This document shows positions 45,394 to 53,798 of a stretch of DNA of 64,000 nt, piece by piece. The stretch spans positions 62,001 to 126,000 of the forward strand of contig NZ_JAMBNS010000011.1 in NCBI RefSeq assembly GCF_023715225.1, written 5' to 3'. The notes beneath the pieces are model-generated. The model was not told where the DNA came from. It did no database searches and saw only the letters and a list, made by a program, of their open reading frames with translations. Origin of the DNA: Robertmurraya korlensis (GTDB lineage: Bacteria; Bacillota; Bacilli; Bacillales; Cytobacillaceae). A program made the position numbers and the translations under genes. The stretch's first letter is position 1; the number at the start of each line of letters is the position of its first letter.

Positions 45394-45731
45394 TCAAATC
45401 CCTCATCTCTAACATGGTCTTACACTTATTATTCCCTCTTTTTTGATTTATAATCATAGTTTCGAATTTTCATATCTTCTGCTTTTATAATCGTCAGTCT
45501 ATTTATAACATCTCTAGGATTAAATCATACATATCTAATTGGCACAAACCCTTTGTTACTTATTGAATCAGTAAGTGGTGACTGTAATCTCAATATAAAA
45601 AGATTATTCAGTCGATTTTCGTCATAATATTTTTAATTTTCAGCCCATTAACCGACAATCTTATCGCAAAGGTTGTATTAAACTTAGTTTGTTCGTGAGT
45701 CAAATTACTTTTACATAAAGGAGAAATGAGT

Positions 45732-47198
45732 ATGAAAAAGAAACTAGCAATTCTATCGATTTGTTCTGCTCTATCATTTTCTTTATTGGTTGGTGTCGTA
45801 CCAAACAAAACGAAGGCAACCGCGGAGAATGAACATTACGTAATTGCGTATAAAGGTAAGTTGCCAGGTAATTACTCTGAGACCATCTTGAAGGCCGGAG
45901 GGAAAGTGGAAAGAGTGATACCTGAAATCGGAATCATTGAGGTTGCTTCATCTGATCCAACATTTCTTTCAAATGTAAAAAAAGATACCAGCATTCAAGC
46001 TGCCGGCAGAGAACTGGAAGCCTACTTAGAAACCGATCCAGATAATAGAATACATTTTACTCCGGGTACCCCTGATGGTAACAAAGTGACATTGGATCCT
46101 AATGCAGGCAGCTATTGGGACAAACAATGGGATATGCACCGTTTAACAAATGATGGGGATTCTTATAAGCTAAATGAGGGGAACGCTGATACCGTTGTGG
46201 CCGTTATTGATACGGGAATTGACTTTAGCCATCCTGATTTGAAAGAGAATGCTGATCTTGAGGGATCTAGAACCTTTGTACCTGGAACAACAGATGCCTG
46301 GGATAAAAACGGTCATGGTACACATGTTGCTGGATCCATTGCTGCTAACGGAAAGGTTAAAGGAGTAGGTCCAAATTTAACCGTTCGAGCTTATCGTGTT
46401 TTTGGTGCAACAGGAGGAGCACAACAATCTTGGATTACTGACGCAATAGTAGCAGCAGCAAACGATGGTGTGGAAGTTATAAACATGTCGATTGGCGGCT
46501 GGCGCTGGATGGCTCATAACCTCGAGGATAAAGGTGACTCCGCTTCAATGGTTGCTTATCACCGTGCCGTACAATATGCGACTCAAAAAGGAGTTACTGT
46601 AGTAGTATCCTCTGGTAACGACTCAAGAGACCTAAACAATATACATGATATGCAAGCCTATTGGAAGGAAACTTACGGCTTAGACATTAAAGGTCCTTCC
46701 CGTGTAGTACCAGCGCAAATTCCTGGAGTGATCACCGTTTCATCATCTAGTCAGTGGACTACAGATAACATTGCCTTTTATTCTAATTATGGAAATCCAA
46801 TTGATGTTGCTGGTCCTGGTGGGGATAACGGTCCACTATACGATAGCTTATATCGCAAAGATCCAAAAGGAGACTATTTAAATAAGCGCGACTTTACCTA
46901 TCGTACCTTATCAACCTACCCTTCCTATCCTGTAGGAGCGAATGGTGGGACAAATGCAACAACTCAATTTAGTGACGGCAAATGGCATGGATATTCCTAC
47001 TTACACGGAACTTCCATGGCAGCTCCTAAAGTTGCTGGTGTAGCTGGAGTCATCAAAGCCGCTCATCCTGAGTACTCCCCTGCTCAAGTAGCAGCAGCCA
47101 TCAGACAAAGTGCTCTTGATTTTGGTAAAGTTGGAGTAGATCCACTTTATGGAGCTGGCGAAGCTAATATCTATAACTTCTTATCGAATGATAAATAG
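45732..47198 (+). CDS. Secreted S8 (subtilisin-type) serine protease
   Basis: About 488 residues. A Sec signal (MKKKLAILSICSALSFSLLV, cut near residue 30 after KATA) precedes a short inhibitor-like propeptide (HYVIAYKGKLPGNYSETILK). The catalytic triad is D in VAVIDTGIDFSHPDL, H in NGHGTHVAG and S in HGTSMAAPKVAG. VVVSSGND supplies the oxyanion Asn. An extracellular scavenging protease. ATG 45732 lies nine bases after AAAGGAG; the ATG at 45726 is too close to it. Single gene with its own terminator. Confidence 0.92.
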   Translation: MKKKLAILSICSALSFSLLVGVVPNKTKATAENEHYVIAYKGKLPGNYSETILKAGGKVERVIPEIGIIEVASSDPTFLSNVKKDTSIQAAGRELEAYLETDPDNRIHFTPGTPDGNKVTLDPNAGSYWDKQWDMHRLTNDGDSYKLNEGNADTVVAVIDTGIDFSHPDLKENADLEGSRTFVPGTTDAWDKNGHGTHVAGSIAANGKVKGVGPNLTVRAYRVFGATGGAQQSWITDAIVAAANDGVEVINMSIGGWRWMAHNLEDKGDSASMVAYHRAVQYATQKGVTVVVSSGNDSRDLNNIHDMQAYWKETYGLDIKGPSRVVPAQIPGVITVSSSSQWTTDNIAFYSNYGNPIDVAGPGGDNGPLYDSLYRKDPKGDYLNKRDFTYRTLSTYPSYPVGANGGTNATTQFSDGKWHGYSYLHGTSMAAPKVAGVAGVIKAAHPEYSPAQVAAAIRQSALDFGKVGVDPLYGAGEANIYNFLSNDK

Positions 47199-47203
47199 GA
47201 AAA

Positions 47204-47245
47204 GGAAAGGCCACTGAGATGATCTCAGTGGTCCTTCTTTTTGTT
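47204..47245. terminator. Terminator between protease and antiporter genes
   Basis: Stem AAGGCCACTGAGA / TCTCAGTGGTCCTT, T run on the plus side (CTTTTTG). Confidence 0.8.
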
Positions 47246-47268
47246 CTCTATCCGCCTGTCTATGTTTA

Positions 47269-49341
47269 TTAATCATACTCCTCATAATCTTTCTTACGTA
47301 GCACTTCTTTCGGAATTTCTATCCCCCTGGATCCTCTAATATCCACTCCCTCTTCTTCTGCTGGATAATAAACGATAAAACTCTCAGGTTTTACTTTTGC
47401 TAATCTTTTTGGTAATTCCTCGAGTTCAGGATGCCAAGCAATCGTCCCTTTTCTTGCACTCATAATGACGACTATATCGTCCGGTGCTAACATAGATTCG
47501 TAATTTTCTTTTAAGGAGGACCAACCATTCAATTTTCTAATCTCAGTAGGAGGATCTGGTTTTATTTTCTTTATATACTTTTCATAGGTTTCTATTGAAT
47601 CATTAATGACTAAAACTAATAAAGAAGCACTTAATCGACCGGTTAACATTTTTATTCGTTCTAATGCTTCAACAAACCCCGGCTTATGATCTTCACCATA
47701 TGGAATGATCAAGATAATTCGTCTTGTAGTTTTTAATGGATGACCTAACTTTGTTACTAATACCGTTTGATTGGTTTGATTAACAAAACGATCAATAATA
47801 TTTCCAAATAATTCGTTGGATTTTCTTTTAGCATTCCATCCAATAACAACCGTGTTAATCCTTTCTTCTGCGATAGCCCTAATAATTCCATTTGACACAT
47901 TCTGGTCTACTCTTGTTATGGGACGTACAGGAATCTCGGCACCGGATGCATACATAACCACATGATCCAACATCTTTTCGGCATTTGCTACTTCATCATG
48001 CGCTGCTCTTATCTCCTTTTCAACTACCGTTAGAGGATATAAAGGCTGGTCATTTGTATTCGAATGTTTAATCAAGTTTGCTAGATCTATTAACGATTCC
48101 ATTGTATGTGGATTGGCTAATGGTATAAGAATACGCTCAGGTCCTTGCTTTCTCTCAATAGGTTGTTGTTCTTCTTTTAATGCTAATTTCCTGCCGTATT
48201 TTTCAACAAAATAAGGTCCTGCAATACAAGTTAACAAAATCATGATAATTACTGCATTAACCGTTGCTTGGTCCAATAGCCCCACTTCAAATCCAACTAA
48301 TGTAGATGCAAGTGTTGCTGCTGCTTGTGGGATGGTTAAACCAACCATTACATTACGCTCTGTCTTCGTATAGTTATAAACCTTACTAATAATTACAGGC
48401 GCAGATGCTTTCCCTATAAATACTGCCACAACAATAACTACTGAAATGATCCACGCTTTTGGATTGTTAAATAATACACTTAAATCCATTAACATCCCTA
48501 CAGATAACAAAAAGAATGGGATGAATAAGGCATTTCCCAAAAATCGTATGCGATTCATTAAAGTTCCTTGATCAATCACGAAACGATTTAAAGCCAAACC
48601 TGCTAAAAATGCCCCAATGATTGGTTGCATGCCAGCAACGATTGCTAAGAAGCATGAAACAAAAAGAATAACCATTACATAAGTAAAATTAGTTACACCT
48701 TCATTTTCTGCATTTCTAAAAAACCACCTTGATAACCTTGGAGTTCCCCATAATATTAGAAAAACAAAAACAATCAATGAGATAATCATTTTTATCCAAA
48801 ATTGAAGCGACAATTGACCTTCTGCAGCACCTGTGATTACGGCTAATACTAATAAAGCGAAAGTATCTGTTAGAAGAGTGCCTCCAACGGCAGTTGTTAC
48901 TGCCTTGTTTTTAGAAATCCCCAATCTGCTCGCAATCGGATAAGCTAACAAAGTATGAGACCCAAGTATGGAGCCTAACAGGATAGAAGCTGTTAAACTG
49001 TAATCAAAGATAATACCGACAACTGTTCCTAAAACAAGTGGAATACAAAAGGATAATGAGCCAAATAGAATACTTCTTTTACGATATTTTTTAAAACCAT
49101 CAATATCTAACTCTAAACCTGCAATAAAAATAATAAACACCAATCCAATTGTACCTAACAAAACAATGGTTTGATCTCTCTCTAATAGATGAAATCCATA
49201 CGGTCCAATAATAACCCCTGCTAGAATGGGACCGATTATGCCCGGTATCTTTAATTTTTTCATTAGTAATGGGGTTAAAAAGAAAATAACCATTGCTAAT
49301 GCAAAAATAATAATTGGTTCTTCAATTGGAAGTTTAATCAA
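47269..49341 (-). CDS. CPA2 cation/proton antiporter with USP-like C-terminal domain
   Basis: About 690 residues. Residues 1-390 form a 12-13 span Na+/H+ exchanger domain (PGIIGPILAGVIIGPYG, LGSILGSHTLLAYPI, FLAGLALNRFV). Residues about 410-690 are soluble with two universal-stress-like segments (RILIPLANPHTMESLIDLA, INTVVIGWNAKRKS, IIPYGEDHKPGF). The conserved T-D/ND ion-site position reads TLLTDTFAL here. It probably exchanges Na+ or K+ for protons under control of the soluble part. The frame reaches ATG 49395, but TTG 49341 follows GGAGGGGATTTT and gives a normal start. Confidence 0.87.
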   Translation of the reverse strand: MIKLPIEEPIIIFALAMVIFFLTPLLMKKLKIPGIIGPILAGVIIGPYGFHLLERDQTIVLLGTIGLVFIIFIAGLELDIDGFKKYRKRSILFGSLSFCIPLVLGTVVGIIFDYSLTASILLGSILGSHTLLAYPIASRLGISKNKAVTTAVGGTLLTDTFALLVLAVITGAAEGQLSLQFWIKMIISLIVFVFLILWGTPRLSRWFFRNAENEGVTNFTYVMVILFVSCFLAIVAGMQPIIGAFLAGLALNRFVIDQGTLMNRIRFLGNALFIPFFLLSVGMLMDLSVLFNNPKAWIISVVIVVAVFIGKASAPVIISKVYNYTKTERNVMVGLTIPQAAATLASTLVGFEVGLLDQATVNAVIIMILLTCIAGPYFVEKYGRKLALKEEQQPIERKQGPERILIPLANPHTMESLIDLANLIKHSNTNDQPLYPLTVVEKEIRAAHDEVANAEKMLDHVVMYASGAEIPVRPITRVDQNVSNGIIRAIAEERINTVVIGWNAKRKSNELFGNIIDRFVNQTNQTVLVTKLGHPLKTTRRIILIIPYGEDHKPGFVEALERIKMLTGRLSASLLVLVINDSIETYEKYIKKIKPDPPTEIRKLNGWSSLKENYESMLAPDDIVVIMSARKGTIAWHPELEELPKRLAKVKPESFIVYYPAEEEGVDIRGSRGIEIPKEVLRKKDYEEYD

Positions 49342-49635
49342 AAAATCCCCTCCAAAATTTATTTTAAAATTTATGGGTCTTTCCAACATAAACAATTGTA
49401 TGTATCTAATATCATATTATGCTTTGCATAGAAGATCTCGTGTTAACACTAATACATACCAGGCTGGGAACAAAAATAAGAGGTAGCCTTAGTCAGACTC
49501 CCTCCTATTCGTTTTATGTATTGAAATAACTATTCCCACATTTTAATGCATTCAAACCTTAGAAATTACTATTTAACCACTCTACAGTGTAATTGAACAA
49601 TGAAATTCTAAACAGAAAAATCCTTACACTTCATA

Positions 49636-49672
49636 AAAAGAGAAAAGAAGCCTAATTAGGCTCCCTCTTATT
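49636..49672 (-). terminator. Weak terminator after the dus gene
   Basis: Stem AGCCTAATTAGGCT with TCTTTTCTCTTTTT on the minus side. The rest of 49342-49693 shows nothing else. Confidence 0.5.
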
Positions 49673-49693
49673 CATTCAGTATTTTTTCTACCA

Positions 49694-50656
49694 TCAATAT
49701 TCTTTTTCAAAGTTATCAAGCAATGCACGCACTTCATCAGTTGATTTCGTGTTCATCAACTGATTTCTTAATTCACCAGCTCCACGGAATCCTTTGACGT
49801 AAATTTTGAAAAAGCGATGAAGCCCTGTGATTGAACGTGGCACTAATTCAGCATATTGATCTTGAAGATCAAGCTGCAGTCTTAAAAGATCTAGGTATTC
49901 TTTACTGCTATGCTCTTTTGGCTCTTTTTCAAAAGCAAAAGGATTTTTAAAAATCCCTCGTCCGATCATAATGCCATCAATACCATATTGTTCAGCAAGC
50001 TGGAGGCCCATTTGACGGTCAAGAATATCTCCATTGATCGTTAGTAGCGTATTTGGTGCAATACGATCACGTAATTTTTTGATTTCCGGAATGAGCTCCC
50101 AATGTGCATCCACTTGGCTCATTTCCTTTCTTGTACGTAAGTGAATAGAAAGATTCGCAATATCCTGTTTCAAAATATGGGTGAGCCACTCCTCCCACTC
50201 CTCAACCTTCTTATCGCCAAGTCGTGTTTTCACACTAACAGGCAGTCCGCCCGCTTTTGCAGCTTGTATTAGTTCTGCCGCCACGTCTGGACGCAGAATC
50301 AGACCACTACCTTTCCCTCTCGATGCCACATTCGGTACAGGGCAGCCCATATTAATATCAATGCCTTTAAACCCAAGCTCTGCCATGCCAATACTCATTT
50401 GACGGAAATATTCGGGATTATCTCCCCAAATATGTGCCACCATTGGCTGTTCATCTTCTGTAAAAGTCAAACGGCCACGCACACTTTTCATGCCCTCTGG
50501 ATGACAATAGCTATCCGAGTTGGTAAACTCTGTGAAAAATACATCCGGTCGACCGGCTGCACTTACTACGTGACGAAACACAACATCTGTCACATCTTCC
50601 ATCGGTGCAAGCACAAAAAATGGTCGTGGTAATTCACGCCAAAAATTATCTATCAT
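49694..50656 (-). CDS. tRNA-dihydrouridine synthase family protein
   Basis: About 320 residues. [14 protein letters not shown] is the Dus FMN-binding opening, [19 protein letters not shown] holds the catalytic Cys, and [23 protein letters not shown] and [11 protein letters not shown] complete the barrel. It reduces uridine in tRNA D-loops. GTG 50677 lacks a site; ATG 50656 is preceded by GAGAGGATTTGAG at some distance. A second Dus with a housekeeping role would be expected elsewhere. Confidence 0.88.
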   Translation of the reverse strand: MIDNFWRELPRPFFVLAPMEDVTDVVFRHVVSAAGRPDVFFTEFTNSDSYCHPEGMKSVRGRLTFTEDEQPMVAHIWGDNPEYFRQMSIGMAELGFKGIDINMGCPVPNVASRGKGSGLILRPDVAAELIQAAKAGGLPVSVKTRLGDKKVEEWEEWLTHILKQDIANLSIHLRTRKEMSQVDAHWELIPEIKKLRDRIAPNTLLTINGDILDRQMGLQLAEQYGIDGIMIGRGIFKNPFAFEKEPKEHSSKEYLDLLRLQLDLQDQYAELVPRSITGLHRFFKIYVKGFRGAGELRNQLMNTKSTDEVRALLDNFEKEY

Positions 50657-50690
50657 TTCAAACTCAAATCCTCTCACTATAAATACATCA

Positions 50691-50706
50691 TTAAACGCTC
50701 GTTTAA
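50691..50706. promoter_or_regulatory. Palindrome upstream of the dus gene
   Basis: TTAAACGCTCGTTTAA, an inverted repeat of seven bases around CT, 35 bp before the start codon. The shape suits a TetR-type operator. No such regulator is adjacent. Confidence 0.4.
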
Positions 50707-50857
50707 AAAATATTAAGCCAAATGTTCCGCTTCTTTTACACTTATATCATGCTTCATAACTTTTGATCAAACACAAGTATATTTGGACATTTGTCATTTG
50801 TGAAAATCGACCATGTTTATTTTAACGAAAATCGGTCCTGAATGGTATTTTTATATA

Positions 50858-50902
50858 CAAAAAAGCAGCTGGTATAGTTTTCTATATCAACTGCTTTTCT
50901 GT
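50858..50902 (-). terminator. Orphan hairpin
   Basis: AAAAGCAGCTGGTATA / TATATCAACTGCTTTT with T on the minus side. The rest of 50707-51051 holds no gene that I can support. Confidence 0.5.
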
Positions 50903-51051
50903 TATATCAACTTTTCAAGCTTGCGACCGCTTCACCGTTTCCAGAGTGTATGTGGATGTTGGTGGGTTAACACAGTGTGTGTACTTCTTCTATATAATCT
51001 TTATCTATGAAATCTAACCTTTAGTTCAAGAAGGCACTTGTGCACTTTTAT

Positions 51052-51546
51052 TTATTCATCTTCTCCTGCATCTATTTTCCAGCTATTTTGCATCTTCCGA
51101 ATATAAATAATCTGACCAATGTGATATGCGTTATGAGTTGACACATTTCCGAGTACTGCCCACCATTTCACATGTTCCGGAAAACCATTAACTTCACTCT
51201 CAACTTTTTCTTCAGATAACAACTCTTGCCAACGTAAAAGCACCTCTAATAGTTGTTTTTTCAAATCAGCAAATGTATGATTTTCAGGAATTATAAAGCT
51301 TTTATTATTATTTCCTATGGAAGACACAGCATCAACGTGAGATTTTTGGTACCTTGTTTGCCATGTTTGATTCCAATATAGTAGATGCTGCACAATTTCA
51401 GCAATACTATTACTTTCTTCGTTTGGCTTCCAAAATGCTTGTTCCTCAGACAATCTTTCTACTGAATCTGAAAATGGTATGTACCAACTAGGGTCATTCG
51501 CATTTGCCAACAATTGATCTGATAAAACATCTTTTGCATGAACCAT
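51052..51546 (-). CDS. DinB-family putative metal enzyme
   Basis: About 164 residues, four-helix bundle. Metal-ligand histidines are visible in IVQHLLYWN and STHNAYHIGQII. Members include bacillithiol-S-transferases and damage-induced proteins; the substrate here is unknown. The frame extends to 51570, but ATG 51546 follows TTAGGAGTGTTAGTT. Confidence 0.82.
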   Translation of the reverse strand: MVHAKDVLSDQLLANANDPSWYIPFSDSVERLSEEQAFWKPNEESNSIAEIVQHLLYWNQTWQTRYQKSHVDAVSSIGNNNKSFIIPENHTFADLKKQLLEVLLRWQELLSEEKVESEVNGFPEHVKWWAVLGNVSTHNAYHIGQIIYIRKMQNSWKIDAGEDE

Positions 51547-51643
51547 AACTAACACTCCTAATATTAACAAACTAGTTTTATAAATCTCTATACAATGTCA
51601 TCTTATTATATTCTCCATTGTATATTAATTGTCCTGTTCTTAT

Positions 51644-51655
51644 TGCTAACCTGCA
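51644..51655 (-). repeat. Post-terminator element, copy a (cut by the IS3 remnant)
   Basis: GCTAACCTGCAC on the plus strand. It ends where the IS3 fragment starts. Confidence 0.45.
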
Positions 51656-51931
51656 CTTGCATTGGGGTCCCCCCGTGCTACTTATTACCGCTGGAAGAAT
51701 AGAGGAGTGCGTAAACCAAGTGAGTTAGAGCTGCAAATCAAAGAAATTTGTGAAAGGCATAAGTTCCGTATTGGTTATCGTACGGTAAGAGCTTGGCTTA
51801 AAAGAGATTATAATATGAAGGTTAATCGTAATACTGTACAAAAGATTATGCAGAAATACAATTGGCAATGTAGAGTTAAACCAAAGAGAAAAGGTGTTTT
51901 TTCTGTTGTCTCAAACCTGTGGGTCAGTTCA
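51655..51931 (+). mobile_element. IS3-family element, internally deleted
   Basis: Codons from about 51658 read SPRATYYRWKNRGVRKPSE, IKEICERHKFRIGYRTVRAW and NTVQKIMQKYNWQCRVKPKRK, the N-terminal part of an IS3 orfB transposase. The catalytic DDE part is missing: the frame turns to unrelated sequence near 51895. GTCTCAAACCTGTGGGTCAGTTCA at 51908-51931 resembles the right terminal repeat of IS150-group elements (ends TGAACTGACCC on the other strand). The left end is missing too. Not mobile. Confidence 0.65.
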
Positions 51932-51956
51932 TTTAGTCTTCCTATGTTTTTTCTTA

Positions 51957-52106
51957 TTATTTATCTGTTTGTTCTTGCTTCTTTTTCAAATACTCCGCAC
52001 GTATTTTTTCAAGTTGCTGCTTTTTATCAAATTTGGCAGGCTTGTGTTTTTCATGATACTTTGTCACAGCTACCTTACCTTTGGTATCCAATTGATATTT
52101 CCCCAC
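51957..52106 (-). CDS. Small lysine-rich protein, 49 residues
   Basis: GTG 52106 with AGGTGAAC four bases upstream. The frame starts MGKYQLDTKGKVAVTKYHEK and continues with a charged helix (FDKKQQLEKIRAEYLKKK). Nearly half of the residues are charged. It is squeezed between the IS3 remnant and the GNAT terminator. No family is recognised; it could be a remnant of a longer gene. Confidence 0.45.
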   Translation of the reverse strand: MGKYQLDTKGKVAVTKYHEKHKPAKFDKKQQLEKIRAEYLKKKQEQTDK

Positions 52107-52157
52107 TACGTTCACCTACTTCCTTATTGAATTATACTGCTTCCTTAGTTTAATATC

Positions 52158-52190
52158 TGAAAAAGCATCCTCTTCTATAGAGATGCCCCC
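52158..52190 (-). terminator. Terminator after GNAT gene
   Basis: GCATCTCTATAGAAGAGGATGC with TTTTTC on the minus strand. Confidence 0.6.
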
Positions 52191-52213
52191 GTACTATCTA
52201 TAATAAATCCTTT

Positions 52214-52687
52214 TTAAACTAATTTCTTTTTAAACAAAATTCTATCTTTATTTGGACCGTCGTAATCCTTATGAATAGAAATTCCTTCTACTATTAAATC
52301 TCCCGGTTCAACATCAAATCCCATTTTAGTATGATAAGCAATAGAAACTTTATTAACAGGAGAAGTTACACAACGAACCACGCCTACACCTTTTTGTTTT
52401 ACAGTATTAAAAAATTCATTATAAAGTTGTTTTCCAATCTTAAGATTTCTATATTCTGGATGTACTCCAACAAAATGAATATATGCAACTTCCGAATTGG
52501 TTTGAGATAAAAACCCAATTAGAAACCCAATTATTTGTTCATCTTTTTCTACTATAAAACTTGTATCTTGGAAATAGTCAAAAAAAAGCTTTGGTAACAT
52601 ATCAGCCATTTGTCTGCCACCCCACCAAGCGTTTAATAGCGGTGAGATTACGTAATAATCTGAACTTTTTACTGAACGAATCTTCAT
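52214..52687 (-). CDS. GNAT-family N-acetyltransferase
   Basis: 157 residues. FIVEKDEQIIGFLIGFLSQT is strand 4, VGVHPEYRNLKIGKQLYNEF the acetyl-CoA pyrophosphate loop (R/Q-x-x-G-x-G/A variant NLKIGK), and VNKVSIAYHTKMGFD the C-terminal part. Acceptor unknown. ATG follows AGGGGTAAGGGGATAAC. Confidence 0.83.
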   Translation of the reverse strand: MKIRSVKSSDYYVISPLLNAWWGGRQMADMLPKLFFDYFQDTSFIVEKDEQIIGFLIGFLSQTNSEVAYIHFVGVHPEYRNLKIGKQLYNEFFNTVKQKGVGVVRCVTSPVNKVSIAYHTKMGFDVEPGDLIVEGISIHKDYDGPNKDRILFKKKLV

Positions 52688-52756
52688 GTTATCCCCTTAC
52701 CCCTAGTTTTTTTAGCACCCTTTTAATATTAACATAATCTGGATTTCCTTATTAAA

Positions 52757-52812
52757 TAAACCTGCAACGTTTATACAATAAGGAAAAAGATCGCCGTAGC
52801 AATCCCCTATTT
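52757..52812 (-). repeat. Post-terminator element, copy b
   Basis: AAACCTGCAACG then ACAATAAGGAAAAAGATCG and CCGTAGCAATCCCC. The minus strand shows a small hairpin with TTTTTCC first, then the GCAGG word. Confidence 0.5.
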
Positions 52813-52854
52813 GTAACTCTAGCCCTCTAATGTTTATTTACAATTCTTTAAGCT

Positions 52855-53364
52855 TCATTTAATGTTTTTAACGACTTCTAAATCAGGTGGAAGTTCTTTA
52901 ATTTTATTTTCGTCGAAGGCTGATTTCAGTTTTTTTGGGTTTTTCATATAGTGGTATTCAATTTTCAGCTCCTTAGGTATAGTGGTAGAGGCAATTCCAT
53001 CTTTTAGAAAAATATAAAAATAAACAATACCGCCGGGGCTAGAAAACTTTCCACAAATCATATAAGATTCGATGTCTTCCCAGCCAATCTCAACGTTTTT
53101 TTTATCTTTCCCAACGATGATACCTGTTTCATTCACAGTTATAAGTAATGTTGGATTTATGAATTGTTTAAACGAATAAACAATAAAATATAAGAAAAAC
53201 ATCTCAAATAATGAGAAAATAAGCAGCCCTAGCAAATTAAGCCCATTAAACTCTTTTCCTAAAATAATATAAATCAATACCCCTGTCATAAGGAGCAATG
53301 GAACAAGAACAATCAAATTTACAAACATATAAATTCTTGAGTTATAAAACTTTTTATCTCCCAA
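52855..53364 (-). CDS. Two-span membrane protein with PH-like C-terminal part
   Basis: 169 residues. Two spans (about 10-32 and 42-65) precede a beta-rich region starting LLITVNETGIIVGKDKKNVEIGWEDIESY. That layout is common in PH-domain-like (STM3941-type) membrane proteins of unknown function. The start is TTG, behind AAGGAAGTGATTAG. Confidence 0.6.
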   Translation of the reverse strand: MGDKKFYNSRIYMFVNLIVLVPLLLMTGVLIYIILGKEFNGLNLLGLLIFSLFEMFFLYFIVYSFKQFINPTLLITVNETGIIVGKDKKNVEIGWEDIESYMICGKFSSPGGIVYFYIFLKDGIASTTIPKELKIEYHYMKNPKKLKSAFDENKIKELPPDLEVVKNIK

Positions 53365-53447
53365 CTAATCACTTCCTTTTTTTAAAAAATACGAAACACT
53401 ATGTAAGAAAGTTTCAAACTTTACCTTTTAGCTAACCCCCCTAAAAA

Positions 53448-53478
53448 TAGGCATCAATCCTTCTTGGATCAATGCCCC
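53448..53478. terminator. Terminator-like hairpin, twin of 22421-22458
   Basis: GGCATCAATCC with GGATCAATGCC and AAAA/TTTC flanks. It differs from the hairpin at 22421 at only a few positions although the flanks are unrelated. Confidence 0.45.
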
Positions 53479-53609
53479 CGTTTCTTTAAGTACATTTCTC
53501 ACAATTTAAATAATAACCCACCCTTACTGGTGTATTTTAATTCAGTGAAAATTCTTGAAACCCCTTCCGTTTTCATTCGTAAATAACTGAAAAGGAGCGA
53601 GAACAATCA

Positions 53610-53779
53610 TTAAAAATAAAAATTGGACTGTGCTATTTATTTTACTCTCAACATCCTTCTTCTTAGGTGGGGTATCATTAAGACCGCTATTTGAATATTC
53701 ACCAATCTTTGGTTCAGCTCTAGGTTTTCTATTTTTAGTAATAGCATTATGTTTTTCATTAAAAAGGTACCAACAATAG
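53610..53779 (+). pseudogene. Decayed small membrane protein gene
   Basis: AAAAGGAG lies 11 bases before an ATT where ATG would be expected (KNKNWTVLFI follows). After codon 11 one T is missing and the frame stops. With the base restored it continues LLSTSFFLGGVSLRPLFEYS and ends SLKRYQQ at TAG 53777. Total 56 residues with two spans. The start codon change plus the frameshift suggest real decay. It lies 20 bp from the 3' end of the group II intron. Confidence 0.5.
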
Positions 53780-53798
53780 TAAGTTTAACTTGATACAG

